Part shown: positions 26,374-35,738 of the stretch, in pieces | How positions within the stretch are numbered: position 1 is the first letter of the stretch | Layout of the letters: the number at the start of each line of letters is the position of its first letter | Assembly: GCA_965203535.1 (NCBI GenBank) | Contig: OZ241897.1 | Coordinates: 5,766,001 to 5,830,000, forward strand | Source of the DNA: JAJDTT01 sp022827025 | GTDB taxonomy: Bacteria > Acidobacteriota > UBA6911 > RPQK01 > JAJDTT01 | Direction of reading: 5' to 3' | Length of the DNA: 64,000 bases | Notes under the pieces: model-generated | What the model was told of the DNA's origin: nothing | Seen by the model: only the letters and a program-made list of their open reading frames with translations | Databases searched by the model: none | Translations under genes and position numbers: made by a program

Positions 26374-27459
26374 TTGACGGAAATGTTCATGCTCGTCGGG
26401 TTCATCCTGGCGGCCTACTCCATCGTGGCCAACGACGCCATCCAGACCCTGGGGACGTTTCTCAGCTCAAACTCCCGCCGGCCCTGGTGGGTGTTGTGGA
26501 TCTACGCCTGCGTGATTCTGCTGGCGGTGCTGGTGTACGGATGGCTGACCAACGAGGGCGACATCGCCTACGGGCGCCTTGAGCAGTTCCCGGAGCCCAA
26601 GGGAGGCATCACCTGGCTGCACGCCATTCCTCCCGTGTTCATCCTGTTGTTGACCCGGTACGGTGTGCCGGTCAGCACCACGTTCCTGGTGTTGACCGTC
26701 TTCGCCCCCACGAATCTGCTGAAGATCCTGACCAAGTCGCTGCTGGGCTACGGCGTCGCCATCGGCGTCGGGTTCGTCCTCTACCTGATTGTCGCCAACC
26801 TCCTCGAATCCCGCTTCATGGCGACGAAGAACCGGCCTCCCAGACCCTACGCCGTCGCGCTACAGTGGCTCGCGACCGCCTTTCTGTGGAGCCAGTGGCT
26901 GATCCAGGACCTGGCCAACATCTTCGTCTACCTGCCGCGCACGGCGGAGATCGACGTGCTTATTTTTGCCGCTGTCGTGATGCTGGTGCTTCACGCGGTC
27001 ATCTTCAAGAACCGGGGGGGCCGGATTCAGGGAATCGTCACCTCCAAGACCAATACCACCGACATCCGCACGGCCACCCTCATCGACTTCATCTATGCGT
27101 CCATCCTCCTGTATTTCAAGGAGATGTCCAACATCCCCATGAGCACGACCTGGGTCTTTCTGGGATTGCTGGCGGGCCGCGAACTGGCGTTGGCCTTTCG
27201 GCTCCGGCACCGCACGATTTCGGAGTCGATCCTGCTCGCCGGCAAGGACGTGGGAAAGGCGGCCATCGGGTTGGCGGTCAGCGTTGCGCTGGCGATCGGG
27301 CTGCCCATCCTGGACCGCAGCCTGCAACAAGGCTTTTCCGCTTCCGCGACCGTAGTGGAACGAACCGGCGGCGTGTCCGCGGGAGACCCTGCGTCCGAAG
27401 GCGCCCCTCCGCACACCGAGGCCGAAACCGGCCCTGGATCAACTCCCCGGACTTGGTAG
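26374..27459 (+). CDS. PiT-like (inorganic phosphate transporter family) membrane protein
   Basis: 361 aa from TTG 26374 with GGAG nearby. About ten membrane segments. Two inverted signature motifs of the PiT family can be seen in altered form: IVANDAIQTLGTFLSSNS near 17-34 (compare GANDVANAFGTSVGS) and NIPMSTTWVFLGLLAGRE near 252-269. Between them are GVPVSTTFLVLTVFAP and two cytoplasmic loops. PiT carriers take up metal-phosphate with protons or sodium. The second signature lacks the usual Asn-Asp, so the substrate may differ. Divergent from the gene at 25037-26149 across 224 bases, which should hold both promoters. Confidence 0.7.
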   Translation: MTEMFMLVGFILAAYSIVANDAIQTLGTFLSSNSRRPWWVLWIYACVILLAVLVYGWLTNEGDIAYGRLEQFPEPKGGITWLHAIPPVFILLLTRYGVPVSTTFLVLTVFAPTNLLKILTKSLLGYGVAIGVGFVLYLIVANLLESRFMATKNRPPRPYAVALQWLATAFLWSQWLIQDLANIFVYLPRTAEIDVLIFAAVVMLVLHAVIFKNRGGRIQGIVTSKTNTTDIRTATLIDFIYASILLYFKEMSNIPMSTTWVFLGLLAGRELALAFRLRHRTISESILLAGKDVGKAAIGLAVSVALAIGLPILDRSLQQGFSASATVVERTGGVSAGDPASEGAPPHTEAETGPGSTPRTW

Positions 27460-27480
27460 AGATCTCCGAAACGGTGGGAT

Positions 27481-28263
27481 TCAGCCGGAGGCGGAGTCCT
27501 CCAGTTCCCGCAGCCTGCTCACGCACTCGTTCAGGCCGATCTGGCCGAAATGCATGAGGTTGCCGACGTTTATGAAGCGGTAGCCTTGTTCGTAGGCCTT
27601 CCAACAGGCGTCAAACCCGGGGAACGTGATCCCGCTGGGCTTGCCGCAGGCGGCCGCGCGGGCGGGAAAGTTCTCCAGGCATTCCTGAACTTCCGGATGA
27701 CCGATGTTCCCCAGGTGACCCATCGACGCCGAAATATCGGCGGGACCGGCGAACACCACGTCGACCCCCTCGACCTCGGCGATCCGCTCCAGGTTGGCCA
27801 GGCCCTCCGCCGTCTCCACCTGGACGATGACGCAGGTCTCCCGGTTGGCCGACTCCAGGTAGTCGTTGATGTCCACGTCCAGCAGCATCGGCCAGACCGG
27901 ACCCACGCCCCGGTTTCCCTCGGGAGGAAACTTGCAGTACTCAACGGCCAGGCGAGCCTGCTCCGCATTGTCCACCTGGGGCACCATGATGCAACTGCAG
28001 CCCATGTCCAGGCCCTTCTTGATGAGGCCCGGATCCAGATTCGGAACCCGCAGCATGGCGTCCCGCCCCTCGAGGCGGCAAATGATGGGCACCATCTGGA
28101 CCTCGTTGATCCCGAAAGGCCGATGTTCCGTGTCGATCCAGAGGAAGTCGATGCCTTGTTTGAGCGTGGCTTTGGCCAACAACTCGGAGGCGTCCGAAAG
28201 GGCCGATCCCCAGGCCGCCTTGCCTTCCCCCAGAAGTTTCTTGACCCGATTCTGAAGCATCAT
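27481..28263 (-). CDS. HpcH/HpaI-type aldolase
   Basis: 260 aa. Family motifs: GKAAWGSALSDASELLAKA, FLWIDTEHRPF with the catalytic histidine, AMLRVPNLDP, CSCIMVPQVDNAEQA, VIVQVETAEGLANLE with the metal-binding Glu, and VVFAGPADISASMGH with the metal-binding Asp. These class II enzymes cleave 2-keto-3-deoxy acids to pyruvate and an aldehyde; the acceptor cannot be told. Two consecutive ATGs (28263 and 28260) are possible starts; the second has better spacing from AAGGAA. Confidence 0.9.
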   Translation of the reverse strand: MMLQNRVKKLLGEGKAAWGSALSDASELLAKATLKQGIDFLWIDTEHRPFGINEVQMVPIICRLEGRDAMLRVPNLDPGLIKKGLDMGCSCIMVPQVDNAEQARLAVEYCKFPPEGNRGVGPVWPMLLDVDINDYLESANRETCVIVQVETAEGLANLERIAEVEGVDVVFAGPADISASMGHLGNIGHPEVQECLENFPARAAACGKPSGITFPGFDACWKAYEQGYRFINVGNLMHFGQIGLNECVSRLRELEDSASG

Positions 28264-28562
28264 TTCCTTTCCGGCCCTGTTGATTCGAGGACCTCAACGA
28301 CCGGCTTCCTCCCGTCCGCCGGACAGGGCGCGCACTATAACAGCCCACGAAGAAAGTCGCCACGGCATTCGATCATGAAGAACCCGGCGTTCTCCGACGG
28401 TGGTTTCTTGCCGCGCGCCGTTCGCCGGCAGGTCTCTGAACCGCTTTCGATTCGCGCTCCTGTTTCTTCATTCCCCCGATTTGGGTATGATTCCACTTCG
28501 ATCAGCGTCGGGCTGAGAGTCCGGCGGCTTCTCACATCCTTTCGTTTTATTTAGGGGGATTT

Positions 28563-28958
28563 ATGCAGGATATACTGTCAAAGTACGCGAATGAGACCTA
28601 CGCTCTGGTCCGGATCGTCTCCGGGTTTCTGTTCGCGTTCCATGGAGCCCAGAAGGTGCTGGGCCTCTTCGGCGGCGCCGGCGGAGACTCGGGTGCGGCG
28701 GCGCCCCTGATCAGCCTCATGGGGCTGGCCGGAATCGTCGAGCTGGTGGGAGGCCTTCTGATCGCCGTGGGACTCCTGACCAGTTGGGCCGCCTTCATCT
28801 CCAGCGGTCAGATGGCCGTGGCCTATTTCATGGCCCATCAGCCTCACGGATTGTGGCCGATCCAGAACAAGGGCGAGCTGGCGGCCATCTACGCCTTTCT
28901 CTTCCTGTTCATCGCGGCCAAGGGCGCGGGAATCTGGAGCCTCGACAAGAAGGGTTGA
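28563..28958 (+). CDS. DoxX-family membrane protein
   Basis: 131 aa with four membrane segments. LVRIVSGFLFAFHGAQKVLGLFGG is the characteristic first helix; later helices read GIVELVGGLLIAVGLLTSWAAF and AIYAFLFLFIAAKGAGIWSLD. ATG 28563 follows GGGGGA at a good distance. DoxX-like proteins are linked to quinone or thiol redox balance in membranes, but the function of this subgroup is not known. It is divergent from the aldolase gene across 299 bases in which no other gene is visible. Confidence 0.88.
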   Translation: MQDILSKYANETYALVRIVSGFLFAFHGAQKVLGLFGGAGGDSGAAAPLISLMGLAGIVELVGGLLIAVGLLTSWAAFISSGQMAVAYFMAHQPHGLWPIQNKGELAAIYAFLFLFIAAKGAGIWSLDKKG

Positions 28959-28976
28959 GACTTCGGACCGGACCCC

Positions 28977-31124
28977 CTACCGCGTCGCTTCGCGGGCGAT
29001 CTTGCGGTAGACGTCCTGACCCTTGCGAAACAGGTCCACGACCTTCTGTTTCTGGGCCGCGTCCTTGAAGACCCCGTTGCGGTCGACCCGCTCCAGCAGC
29101 GCATCGATCTGCTCTATGAAATAGAGCGCATCCTCCCGAAAATGGATGCGGGACCCGTCCCGGTAACAGTAGACCGGACTGGTGTGGGCGTAGAGTTCCG
29201 TGTCGTTGGGCACCAGGCGATGGGCTCCACCGCGGACCCGAACGGCGATCCAGGCGCTCTCTTCCAGTTGGATTTCCCGTGACAAACTCGCCCGCATGCC
29301 GTCATCGGCAGCCTCCACCGTATAGACCGGTTTGCCGTTGACCACCACCTCCATGGTCTTCATGGGGACATGGGAGACCGCCTGAGCCTCCACCCGAACC
29401 GTCTTGGAACCGGAACTCCATCGGATCTCCTCCCCCGCCCCCTTGCCGTCGACGCTGAATTCCACGAGGGGAGCGTTGGAAGCGAAGCTCCTGCCCTCCA
29501 GGTAGGCCTGGATCCACTTGTCATAAGTCAGTTGGGGCCCGGTATTCACGTAGACGCGCCCCGCGCCCGCCAGCAAGTGGTAGGGGACGTTCAGGAAACA
29601 GTCGGTCCCCGCCGAGATTCCGCAGCGGAAGCCCGAGTTGAGCAACCGGTACCAGTCCGCCGTGTTCTTCTCCTCGTTCCCCTGGCACATGACGTCGATG
29701 GTGTCGATGACTCCCAGGGCAATGTCCACCGGGTATTCCTGGGGCAGGCCCGGATGCACCTGGACGACGGCCGCTCCCTGCTGCTTGGCGGCGGCCGCCA
29801 GGTAGTAATTGGGAGGATAGTCGTAAGGCTGATCGGTGCGGGGCCAACCGACATAGGAGGGATGGACGAACTCCGTGAGCTTCAGGAACGCCATGTGGCC
29901 GTAGACCCGCAGGTTTCTCATCTCCTGGTTCCAATAGAGGATGTAGTTCTTCTCCGAGAGGCGGTTGGGCTTCCCTTTGAAATAGACCAGGTCGGTGATG
30001 AATCCGTCCGTGTCGTTGCAGGCGAGGAGGTGCGGCACGTTCAGGTCTTCGGCCTTGGTGATCCGCAGCACGTCGTGAGGCCGGATCCGGGTGTCGGAGA
30101 AGAGGTTGGGGTGGATGTGGGTGTCTCCCGAGAACCAGCCCTTGGCCGCCATGTTGAAGGGCCGGTCCAGACGGGCCACGACCTCCTTCCGGCCGGACGC
30201 CGGCATCTGAAAGGTCGTACTGAAAGGCGCGTACTCCAATCCCTTGATCACCTCGAGCCGCGTCTCGCCTTGGGGAAGACTCACTGAGAATCCACCGTCG
30301 GTGTAGAAATAGTATTCGCCGCCGTAGGGCTGACCGTAGTCGGCGCTGGTGATCCGGGGAATGATCTCGTGCGGCGTGTGGCGCTTGCCATCGGCGCCGG
30401 TGAGATAGACGCGGGCGGGCGTCGGGAGACCGGTTTCATCCACGACTTTGACCCGCAGCAGGCTCATATTCCTGAACCGAGCCGGGACCGAGACCCGGCC
30501 CGTGACGGAACCCGCGTCCACCTTGAGCACAAGCTCCGAGGCCTCCGGGCGGATGGGGGAGACGATCAGCCACGCGCCCGTGGTCTCCCCTCCCCTGAGA
30601 CGGACGATCCGGGGCTCCACTTCCACGTCTTCGGAGCCGGAACCGATGGTCACGGTCGCCTCCGTGGCGCCGGCGTTTCGAATGATCACCGGGACTTCGG
30701 TTCCTGCGAACCCCAGCAGATCCAGTTTCGCGGGCGCCTCGATCAGGGTCACCGCGGAACCGACTTCGATCTTGGTGAGCTGAGGACAGGTGAGGGACTC
30801 GTAGCTCTCGGTGGTGAACCGGACGATCTCCTCCAACGTCGGAGCCTCGGTGGCGGTGCCGTTCCAGCGCCGGTAGAAACTCCCGACCTTGCCCTTGAGG
30901 GTGCGCTGCAACCGGGCCACGCTGCGGTCGGTTTCGGTCCACTGCAGCAGGTGAATGGCGAACTCGGCCAGGTCCGAGAGCTGGCGGCCGATGACCGGAT
31001 CCCCGATAAAGTCGGGGGCCGTGAACGGCACCAGGGTATTCGGCGGACCCTCGTGCCCGTCCAGGGAAAAGGTGGAGAAGCCAACGATGAAAACGAGTGA
31101 AGCGATGCCGAGCGTTCTTTTCAT
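28977..31124 (-). CDS. CehA/McbA-type PHP-domain metallohydrolase, exported
   Basis: 715 aa from ATG 31124, chosen because a signal peptide follows (MKRTLGIASLVFIVGFSTFS); the upstream in-frame extension enters a repeat hairpin. Residues to about 320 are beta-sandwich-like (DRPFNMAAKG marks the end), followed by a PHP-type metallohydrolase domain with WFSGDTHIHP (Asp 334, His 336, His 338), HLLACNDTDGF, VVQVHPGLPQE and GISAGTDCF. The CehA/McbA group includes carbaryl esterase, but most members are uncharacterised. The C-terminal 150 residues form a further strand-rich part. It converges with the DoxX gene. Confidence 0.8.
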   Translation of the reverse strand: MKRTLGIASLVFIVGFSTFSLDGHEGPPNTLVPFTAPDFIGDPVIGRQLSDLAEFAIHLLQWTETDRSVARLQRTLKGKVGSFYRRWNGTATEAPTLEEIVRFTTESYESLTCPQLTKIEVGSAVTLIEAPAKLDLLGFAGTEVPVIIRNAGATEATVTIGSGSEDVEVEPRIVRLRGGETTGAWLIVSPIRPEASELVLKVDAGSVTGRVSVPARFRNMSLLRVKVVDETGLPTPARVYLTGADGKRHTPHEIIPRITSADYGQPYGGEYYFYTDGGFSVSLPQGETRLEVIKGLEYAPFSTTFQMPASGRKEVVARLDRPFNMAAKGWFSGDTHIHPNLFSDTRIRPHDVLRITKAEDLNVPHLLACNDTDGFITDLVYFKGKPNRLSEKNYILYWNQEMRNLRVYGHMAFLKLTEFVHPSYVGWPRTDQPYDYPPNYYLAAAAKQQGAAVVQVHPGLPQEYPVDIALGVIDTIDVMCQGNEEKNTADWYRLLNSGFRCGISAGTDCFLNVPYHLLAGAGRVYVNTGPQLTYDKWIQAYLEGRSFASNAPLVEFSVDGKGAGEEIRWSSGSKTVRVEAQAVSHVPMKTMEVVVNGKPVYTVEAADDGMRASLSREIQLEESAWIAVRVRGGAHRLVPNDTELYAHTSPVYCYRDGSRIHFREDALYFIEQIDALLERVDRNGVFKDAAQKQKVVDLFRKGQDVYRKIAREATR

Positions 31125-31177
31125 GATACCCGGGAGCGTAGCCCTACACCCGCAACCGGTCAAGACGGCACGCCGAC

Positions 31178-31205
31178 GGAGTGGGGGTTTTCCTACCCCC
31201 ACTCC
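31178..31205. repeat. 28-base hairpin, copy 3
   Basis: Arms GGAGTGGGGG and CCCCCACTCC with loop TTTTCCTA. It lies between the end of the SSS symporter gene and the start of the CehA-type gene on the same strand, so it could attenuate read-through, but it lacks a T-run. Confidence 0.75.
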
Positions 31206-31224
31206 TCAGGGGTGACACTATGCC

Positions 31225-32706
31225 CTACGTGTCCATCAACCGATCGATGTCCGGATCCAGAACAGGGGGCCGCGACGCCAGGGAGATCCCGACGAAGAGG
31301 GTCAGCGACACCAGCAGCGAAATCGCGCCCGGATCGATGCCCCAGGGAACTTCGGCATCGAGCAGACGAAACGCGAAATTGATGGACAGGCTGACCAGAA
31401 TGGCGGTCTTGGCGGCCAGCGCCGTGGCCCGCTTCCAGTTCAGTCCCAGGGCCACGACCGGGACCAGCGCCGCCGCGAAGGTTCCCCAACCGAAGGCCCC
31501 CAGAATGGCCACCAGGTCGCCGCTGTAGAGGGCGAAGACCGAAGCCACGGCGGCGATGATCACGGTGGCCGTCCGGGCCCAGAAGAGCTCGTTTCCCAGC
31601 GACCGGCCCCGGAGCGCCCGGGGAATATCGTGGACGACGGCGGCCGCGCCGATGTTCAGAAAGCCGTCGGCCGTGGACATGATGGCCGCGAAGAGGGCCG
31701 CGAAGACCAGCCCGGCCAGGACCGGCGGAACGTAGTGTGCGAGGAATTGAGGAGCAGCCGAATCGGCACCCTCGAGCTCCGGATGCAACCCCCGGATCAC
31801 CAGGGCCCGCATGGCCAGGCCGATGCTGATCCAGAGCAGCGCCGACACGGCGTAACCGAGGGCGGCCACCGGCAGGATGGACTTGGCGTCCCGGACCCGC
31901 CGGTTCATCATCATCTTGGTGACGACGTGGGGTTGACCGGCGACCCCCAGGATGAAGAGCAGGTACCAGGACAGCCCCTGGAATGCTCCCATGGTTCCCC
32001 ACGGGCTCATGGAGCCGGCGTCGTCGGCCGAGATGGTCGAGACGATCCCGTTCCAACCCCCGGGCGCCACGTTGGCCGTGGCCAGGAAGACCAGCACGGC
32101 GGCGGCCACCATCACCAGTCCTTGCACCAGGTCCGTATAGACCGAGGCGATGATGCCTCCCGTCACGCAATAGAAGACCAGCACCGCGCAGGAAAAGGCC
32201 ACGCAGGCTTCCATGCTGAAGACGCCGAGACCGGCGCCTGCGACCAGGTCGCGGAGCACCGTGGCCATGGCCAGGATCTGCGTCGCCAGGTACCCCATGA
32301 CACCCAGGAGAATGGCGAGCGCGGCCAGGAACCGGCATCCCTCGCTGCCGTATCGCGCCGCCACCGCATCGGGCAGCGAGACCGGTTCCCTGAGCTCGGC
32401 CAGAAGCCGGATCCGCTTGGCCAGCAGCGCGAAACAGAGGACGTAGCCCAGGGGGATGCACATCACCATCCAGACGGAGGTCATTCCCATCCGGTAGACC
32501 AGTCCGGGGCCGCCCACGAATCCGAACCCGCTCATGGTGCTGGAGAAGACGGCCAAGCCGGTGACCCAGACGCCGAGGTCCCGTCCGGCCATGAAGAAAT
32601 CCCGCGTGGAGCGGGTCCGGCTCAGGGCCCAGAGCCCGACGGCGACGCACATCACCATGTACAAGCCCACGAAGAGCAGGATCACCGAGCTTCGGGACAG
32701 ATCCAT
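31225..32706 (-). CDS. sodium:solute symporter (SSS family)
   Basis: 493 aa from ATG 32706 (a GTG one codon earlier is possible). About 13 membrane segments. SSS landmarks: RTRSTRDFFMAGRDLGVWVTGLAVFSSTMSGFGFVG in the first two helices, YLATQILAMATVLRDL, YCVTGGIIASVYTDLVQGLVM, AALFAAIMSTADGFLNIGAAAVVHDI (sodium-site helix). The substrate is not evident. The start overlaps the stop of the 179 aa membrane protein (TGATG), as in symporters that come with a small partner subunit. Earlier in-frame sequence to 32919 lies inside that partner gene and was rejected. Confidence 0.9.
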   Translation of the reverse strand: MDLSRSSVILLFVGLYMVMCVAVGLWALSRTRSTRDFFMAGRDLGVWVTGLAVFSSTMSGFGFVGGPGLVYRMGMTSVWMVMCIPLGYVLCFALLAKRIRLLAELREPVSLPDAVAARYGSEGCRFLAALAILLGVMGYLATQILAMATVLRDLVAGAGLGVFSMEACVAFSCAVLVFYCVTGGIIASVYTDLVQGLVMVAAAVLVFLATANVAPGGWNGIVSTISADDAGSMSPWGTMGAFQGLSWYLLFILGVAGQPHVVTKMMMNRRVRDAKSILPVAALGYAVSALLWISIGLAMRALVIRGLHPELEGADSAAPQFLAHYVPPVLAGLVFAALFAAIMSTADGFLNIGAAAVVHDIPRALRGRSLGNELFWARTATVIIAAVASVFALYSGDLVAILGAFGWGTFAAALVPVVALGLNWKRATALAAKTAILVSLSINFAFRLLDAEVPWGIDPGAISLLVSLTLFVGISLASRPPVLDPDIDRLMDT

Positions 32707-33245
32707 CACCCGCTTCCCTTCCCTTTTCGGGATCGGACGAACCGGCGAAAGTGGCGGTCGGTCTCCTCCGTCAAGATCCAACGGTCGAAGCTGACGACGT
32801 ACAGGATCACGAAGTAGATGGGCGGCAGGATCCAGAGGAAGAAGACCATCACCACGGTGGGCGGCGGGAACGACCAGAGAGAAGGCGCGACGGGATAGAC
32901 GTGCGCCAGAATCATCCACGTAAAGATTCCGGCGTGGAGAAGGCCACCCAGCAACAGGGGAACCCGCACCGGGCCCGAACCCTTTCGTCCCGACAGACCC
33001 AGGCCCAGGAGGCAGAGAAACACGGCGATCTGCAGCGCTCCCACCAGCCAGACGCCTGCCAGGAGAGGATCATTGATCTCCCAACTCCAACCGCTGCGCT
33101 GCATGGTGGGAAACTGCGGATGGTCGACGGGTCCCCAGTTGCTCCTGGCGCCGTGCAGGATGAGGGCTCCCAGGACCAGGCTCAGCGCGGCAAGCAGAGC
33201 CAGGAGCATCCATGTCAGCCGAGTTCGCGAATCTCTATCGGACAT
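32706..33245 (-). CDS. small membrane protein, probable partner of the SSS symporter
   Basis: 179 aa with four or five hydrophobic segments (about 11-30, 62-84, 94-115, 128-150) and a basic C-terminal tail (HFRRFVRSRKGKGSG). It ends in the first codon of the symporter gene, so the two are translationally coupled. Small membrane subunits are known for some SSS carriers; whether this belongs to a named family could not be decided. Confidence 0.65.
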   Translation of the reverse strand: MSDRDSRTRLTWMLLALLAALSLVLGALILHGARSNWGPVDHPQFPTMQRSGWSWEINDPLLAGVWLVGALQIAVFLCLLGLGLSGRKGSGPVRVPLLLGGLLHAGIFTWMILAHVYPVAPSLWSFPPPTVVMVFFLWILPPIYFVILYVVSFDRWILTEETDRHFRRFVRSRKGKGSG

Positions 33246-33252
33246 TCCCGTA

Positions 33253-35586
33253 CTACCCCGCGGGAGAGAAGATCGGCACCAGGAAAACCAGAAGAATCAG
33301 AATCACCACCGTCAGGGGCGTCCCGACCCGGATGTAGTCGATGCTTCGATACCCTCCGGCCCCCATCACCAGGAGGTTGGCCTTGTGGCTGAACGGCGTC
33401 ATGAAGGCCGCCGATGCGGCCAGACTGACGCTCATCATGACCGTATACGGATCAAGCCCCATTTGGGCGCCGGCATTCAACGCCACGGGCGCCAGCAGCA
33501 CCACCGCGGGGGCCCCGTCCAGACCCTGGCTCATGAGGCTCGTCAGCAACACCAACGCGGCCAGGATCCCATATTCGCCCCAGGGTCCCGCCAACCCGGT
33601 CACGGCATTGGCCAGCAGAAGCGCCGCCCCCGTGTGCTCCATGGCCGACCCGAACGCCAAAACCGCCGCCACCAGAAAGATGGCCCTCCACTCGATGGCG
33701 CGGTACGCCTCCTCCATGGTCAGGGTCCCGAAGAGAAGAACCAGGCTCGCCGCCGTAAACGCCGCGACGTGGATCGGCTGAAAGCCGCTGACCACCATGG
33801 CCACCATCACCAACAACCCCGTCAAGGCGAAGGGCGCCTTGCGGGTGCGCCGGGGCCGGCGTTCCGCCCGGGAGAACAGGACCAGGTCGGCGTCCAGCTC
33901 CAGATGCCGAATCCGGTCCCAGCGTCCTTGCAGCAGCAGTGCGTCTCCGAAACGCAAGGCAAGGTCCGCCAATCCCGAATGGATGGGCCGGCCTTCCCGC
34001 CAGACGGCCAGGATCTGAAGGCCGAATCGATCCCGGAACTTCACTTCGTTGAGGGTGCGCCCCACCAGGGACGAGCGCGGCGCGAGGGCGGCTTCGGCAA
34101 GGCCCACGTCGTCCGTTTCCAGGGAGATTCCCCCGATACCCGGATCGAGCTCCACGTCTCCCGTCCCGAGACGGCGCACGATCTGTTCCGGGTCCCCCGA
34201 AACCAACAACCCGTCGCCCTCCCGGATCTCGGCATCCGCGAACACCCCCAAATGGGTCATGCCTCCACGGATGATGGCGCCTACGGTGACACCCGCCAAC
34301 TCGCCGATCCGGCTGTTGCCGACCGTCGAGCCCACCAGGGCGGACCCCTCGGGAACCCGGATCACGAAAAGCTGATCCCATATGTTTCTCAGTACGGACA
34401 ATCCCACTTCCCTGACCCGCAAGTCACTTTGGGAACGCAGTCTCTCCAGGTGGGCCCGGGCCCCCAGCGCCAACAACTCGTCATTTTTCCGCAGTGTCCT
34501 CTTGGCCAAGTCCTCCTTCAGATACTCATCACCCCGATGGATCGCCACGACGACGGCGCCAAAGCGCTTCCGGAAATGAACTTCCCGCAGACTTCTTCCC
34601 GGCAGGCCGGAGCCATCCGGCAATTGGAGCCGAACCCCCGTCACCCCCTTGACCGGCCGCGGCAGTTGTCCGGCCGTGGTCTCCTGAAGCGTCAAGTCCC
34701 GGACTTTCATCAGGTCCCGGAGATCCGAGCGGTTCCCTTCCACCAGCAGCACGTCCCCACTCCTGAGGAACGTCCCCGGTTCCGGGACCAGCCGTTTCCC
34801 GGCGCGCCGCAAAATGGCGACGACCTTGATCCCCAGAGCGGTCCCGAGCCGCGATTCTCCCAGGGAGATGCCATCCAGCCGGGATTGGGGAGGAATCCGG
34901 ATTGAGAACAACCGTTCGTGCAACTGGTAGACCTGGGACAATTGGGACGACCCGCTGGTGACCGGTCCCACCTCGCGCCGGGGCAACAACTTTTGGCCCA
35001 GGGTCACCATGAACAGGATCCCGGCCGCCAGGAGGGCCAGGCCGACGGGAGTGAAGTCGAACAGCCCGAAGGGCTCCAGGCCCCGTTCCCGCATGATGGT
35101 CCCGCCAAGGATATTGGGGGGAGTGCCGACCAAGGTGGTGGTGCCTCCCAAAATGGCCCCGAAGGCGAGGGGCATGAAGAGCCTGGACGGAGGAATTCCG
35201 CTCCGGTAGGCGATGCTGCCGACGGCCGGCATGAGGACCGCCGTCGCCGCTATGTTGTTCATGAAGGCGGAGAGCAGTCCCGCAATCGCCATCAGGATCA
35301 CGGTCAGTGGGATCTCCCGGCTCCCGACAAGCGTATAGATGAACCCTCCGGCACGATCGGCGACACCGGTGTGCAAGAGTGCGGCACTGACGATGAAAAC
35401 GGACATCATGGTGATGACCGCCGGCGACGAGAAGCCGGTGAAAGCCTCTGCCGGCGTGACGTATCCCACCAGGGTCAGGACCACCAGGCCCAGGAAGGCG
35501 GTCAAATCGACCGGAAGCTTTTCGGTCAGGAACAGGTAGGCCATGACCGCCAGAAGAACAAAGAGAAAGGCGATTTCCGGCGTCAT
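33253..35586 (-). CDS. SLC13/DASS-type permease with four RCK_C-like domains
   Basis: 777 aa. The N-terminal membrane half (about 1-195) includes FLFLTEKLPVDLTAFLGLVVL-type helices and the SNT-like NNIAATAVLMPAVGSIA and LVGTPPNILGGTIM hairpin motifs. A central soluble part (about 205-560) contains four regulatory RCK_C (TrkA-C) like repeats; each has the pattern G-x-(S/T)-(L/V)-x-(E/N)-x-x-(F/R)...G..V.AI.R, e.g. SRLDGISLGESRLG, LPGRSLREVHFRKRFG, ALVGSTVGNSRIG and SLVGRTLNEVKFRDRFG. The C-terminal membrane half follows (about 565-777). Two such domains is the usual number. Anion (sulfate, dicarboxylate) uptake with sodium is the family role. Confidence 0.85.
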   Translation of the reverse strand: MTPEIAFLFVLLAVMAYLFLTEKLPVDLTAFLGLVVLTLVGYVTPAEAFTGFSSPAVITMMSVFIVSAALLHTGVADRAGGFIYTLVGSREIPLTVILMAIAGLLSAFMNNIAATAVLMPAVGSIAYRSGIPPSRLFMPLAFGAILGGTTTLVGTPPNILGGTIMRERGLEPFGLFDFTPVGLALLAAGILFMVTLGQKLLPRREVGPVTSGSSQLSQVYQLHERLFSIRIPPQSRLDGISLGESRLGTALGIKVVAILRRAGKRLVPEPGTFLRSGDVLLVEGNRSDLRDLMKVRDLTLQETTAGQLPRPVKGVTGVRLQLPDGSGLPGRSLREVHFRKRFGAVVVAIHRGDEYLKEDLAKRTLRKNDELLALGARAHLERLRSQSDLRVREVGLSVLRNIWDQLFVIRVPEGSALVGSTVGNSRIGELAGVTVGAIIRGGMTHLGVFADAEIREGDGLLVSGDPEQIVRRLGTGDVELDPGIGGISLETDDVGLAEAALAPRSSLVGRTLNEVKFRDRFGLQILAVWREGRPIHSGLADLALRFGDALLLQGRWDRIRHLELDADLVLFSRAERRPRRTRKAPFALTGLLVMVAMVVSGFQPIHVAAFTAASLVLLFGTLTMEEAYRAIEWRAIFLVAAVLAFGSAMEHTGAALLLANAVTGLAGPWGEYGILAALVLLTSLMSQGLDGAPAVVLLAPVALNAGAQMGLDPYTVMMSVSLAASAAFMTPFSHKANLLVMGAGGYRSIDYIRVGTPLTVVILILLVFLVPIFSPAG

Positions 35587-35738
35587 AGGCGTGTTTCTCT
35601 AATAACACCGGCGCCTTGAACCGGTCAATCCGGCTTGGCGGAACCGCAGCGAAACAATCCCGGCCCGGCCGCGTACTGGATGGGTGACAGTCATGCGAAA
35701 GACACGCATTCGGAACAGTCACAGGAGGTAGATCGGAA

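Noticed and set aside
31178..31205. Intrinsic terminator
   Set aside because: Strong hairpin but no T-run on either strand, and the same hairpin occurs inside repeat clusters that follow no gene.
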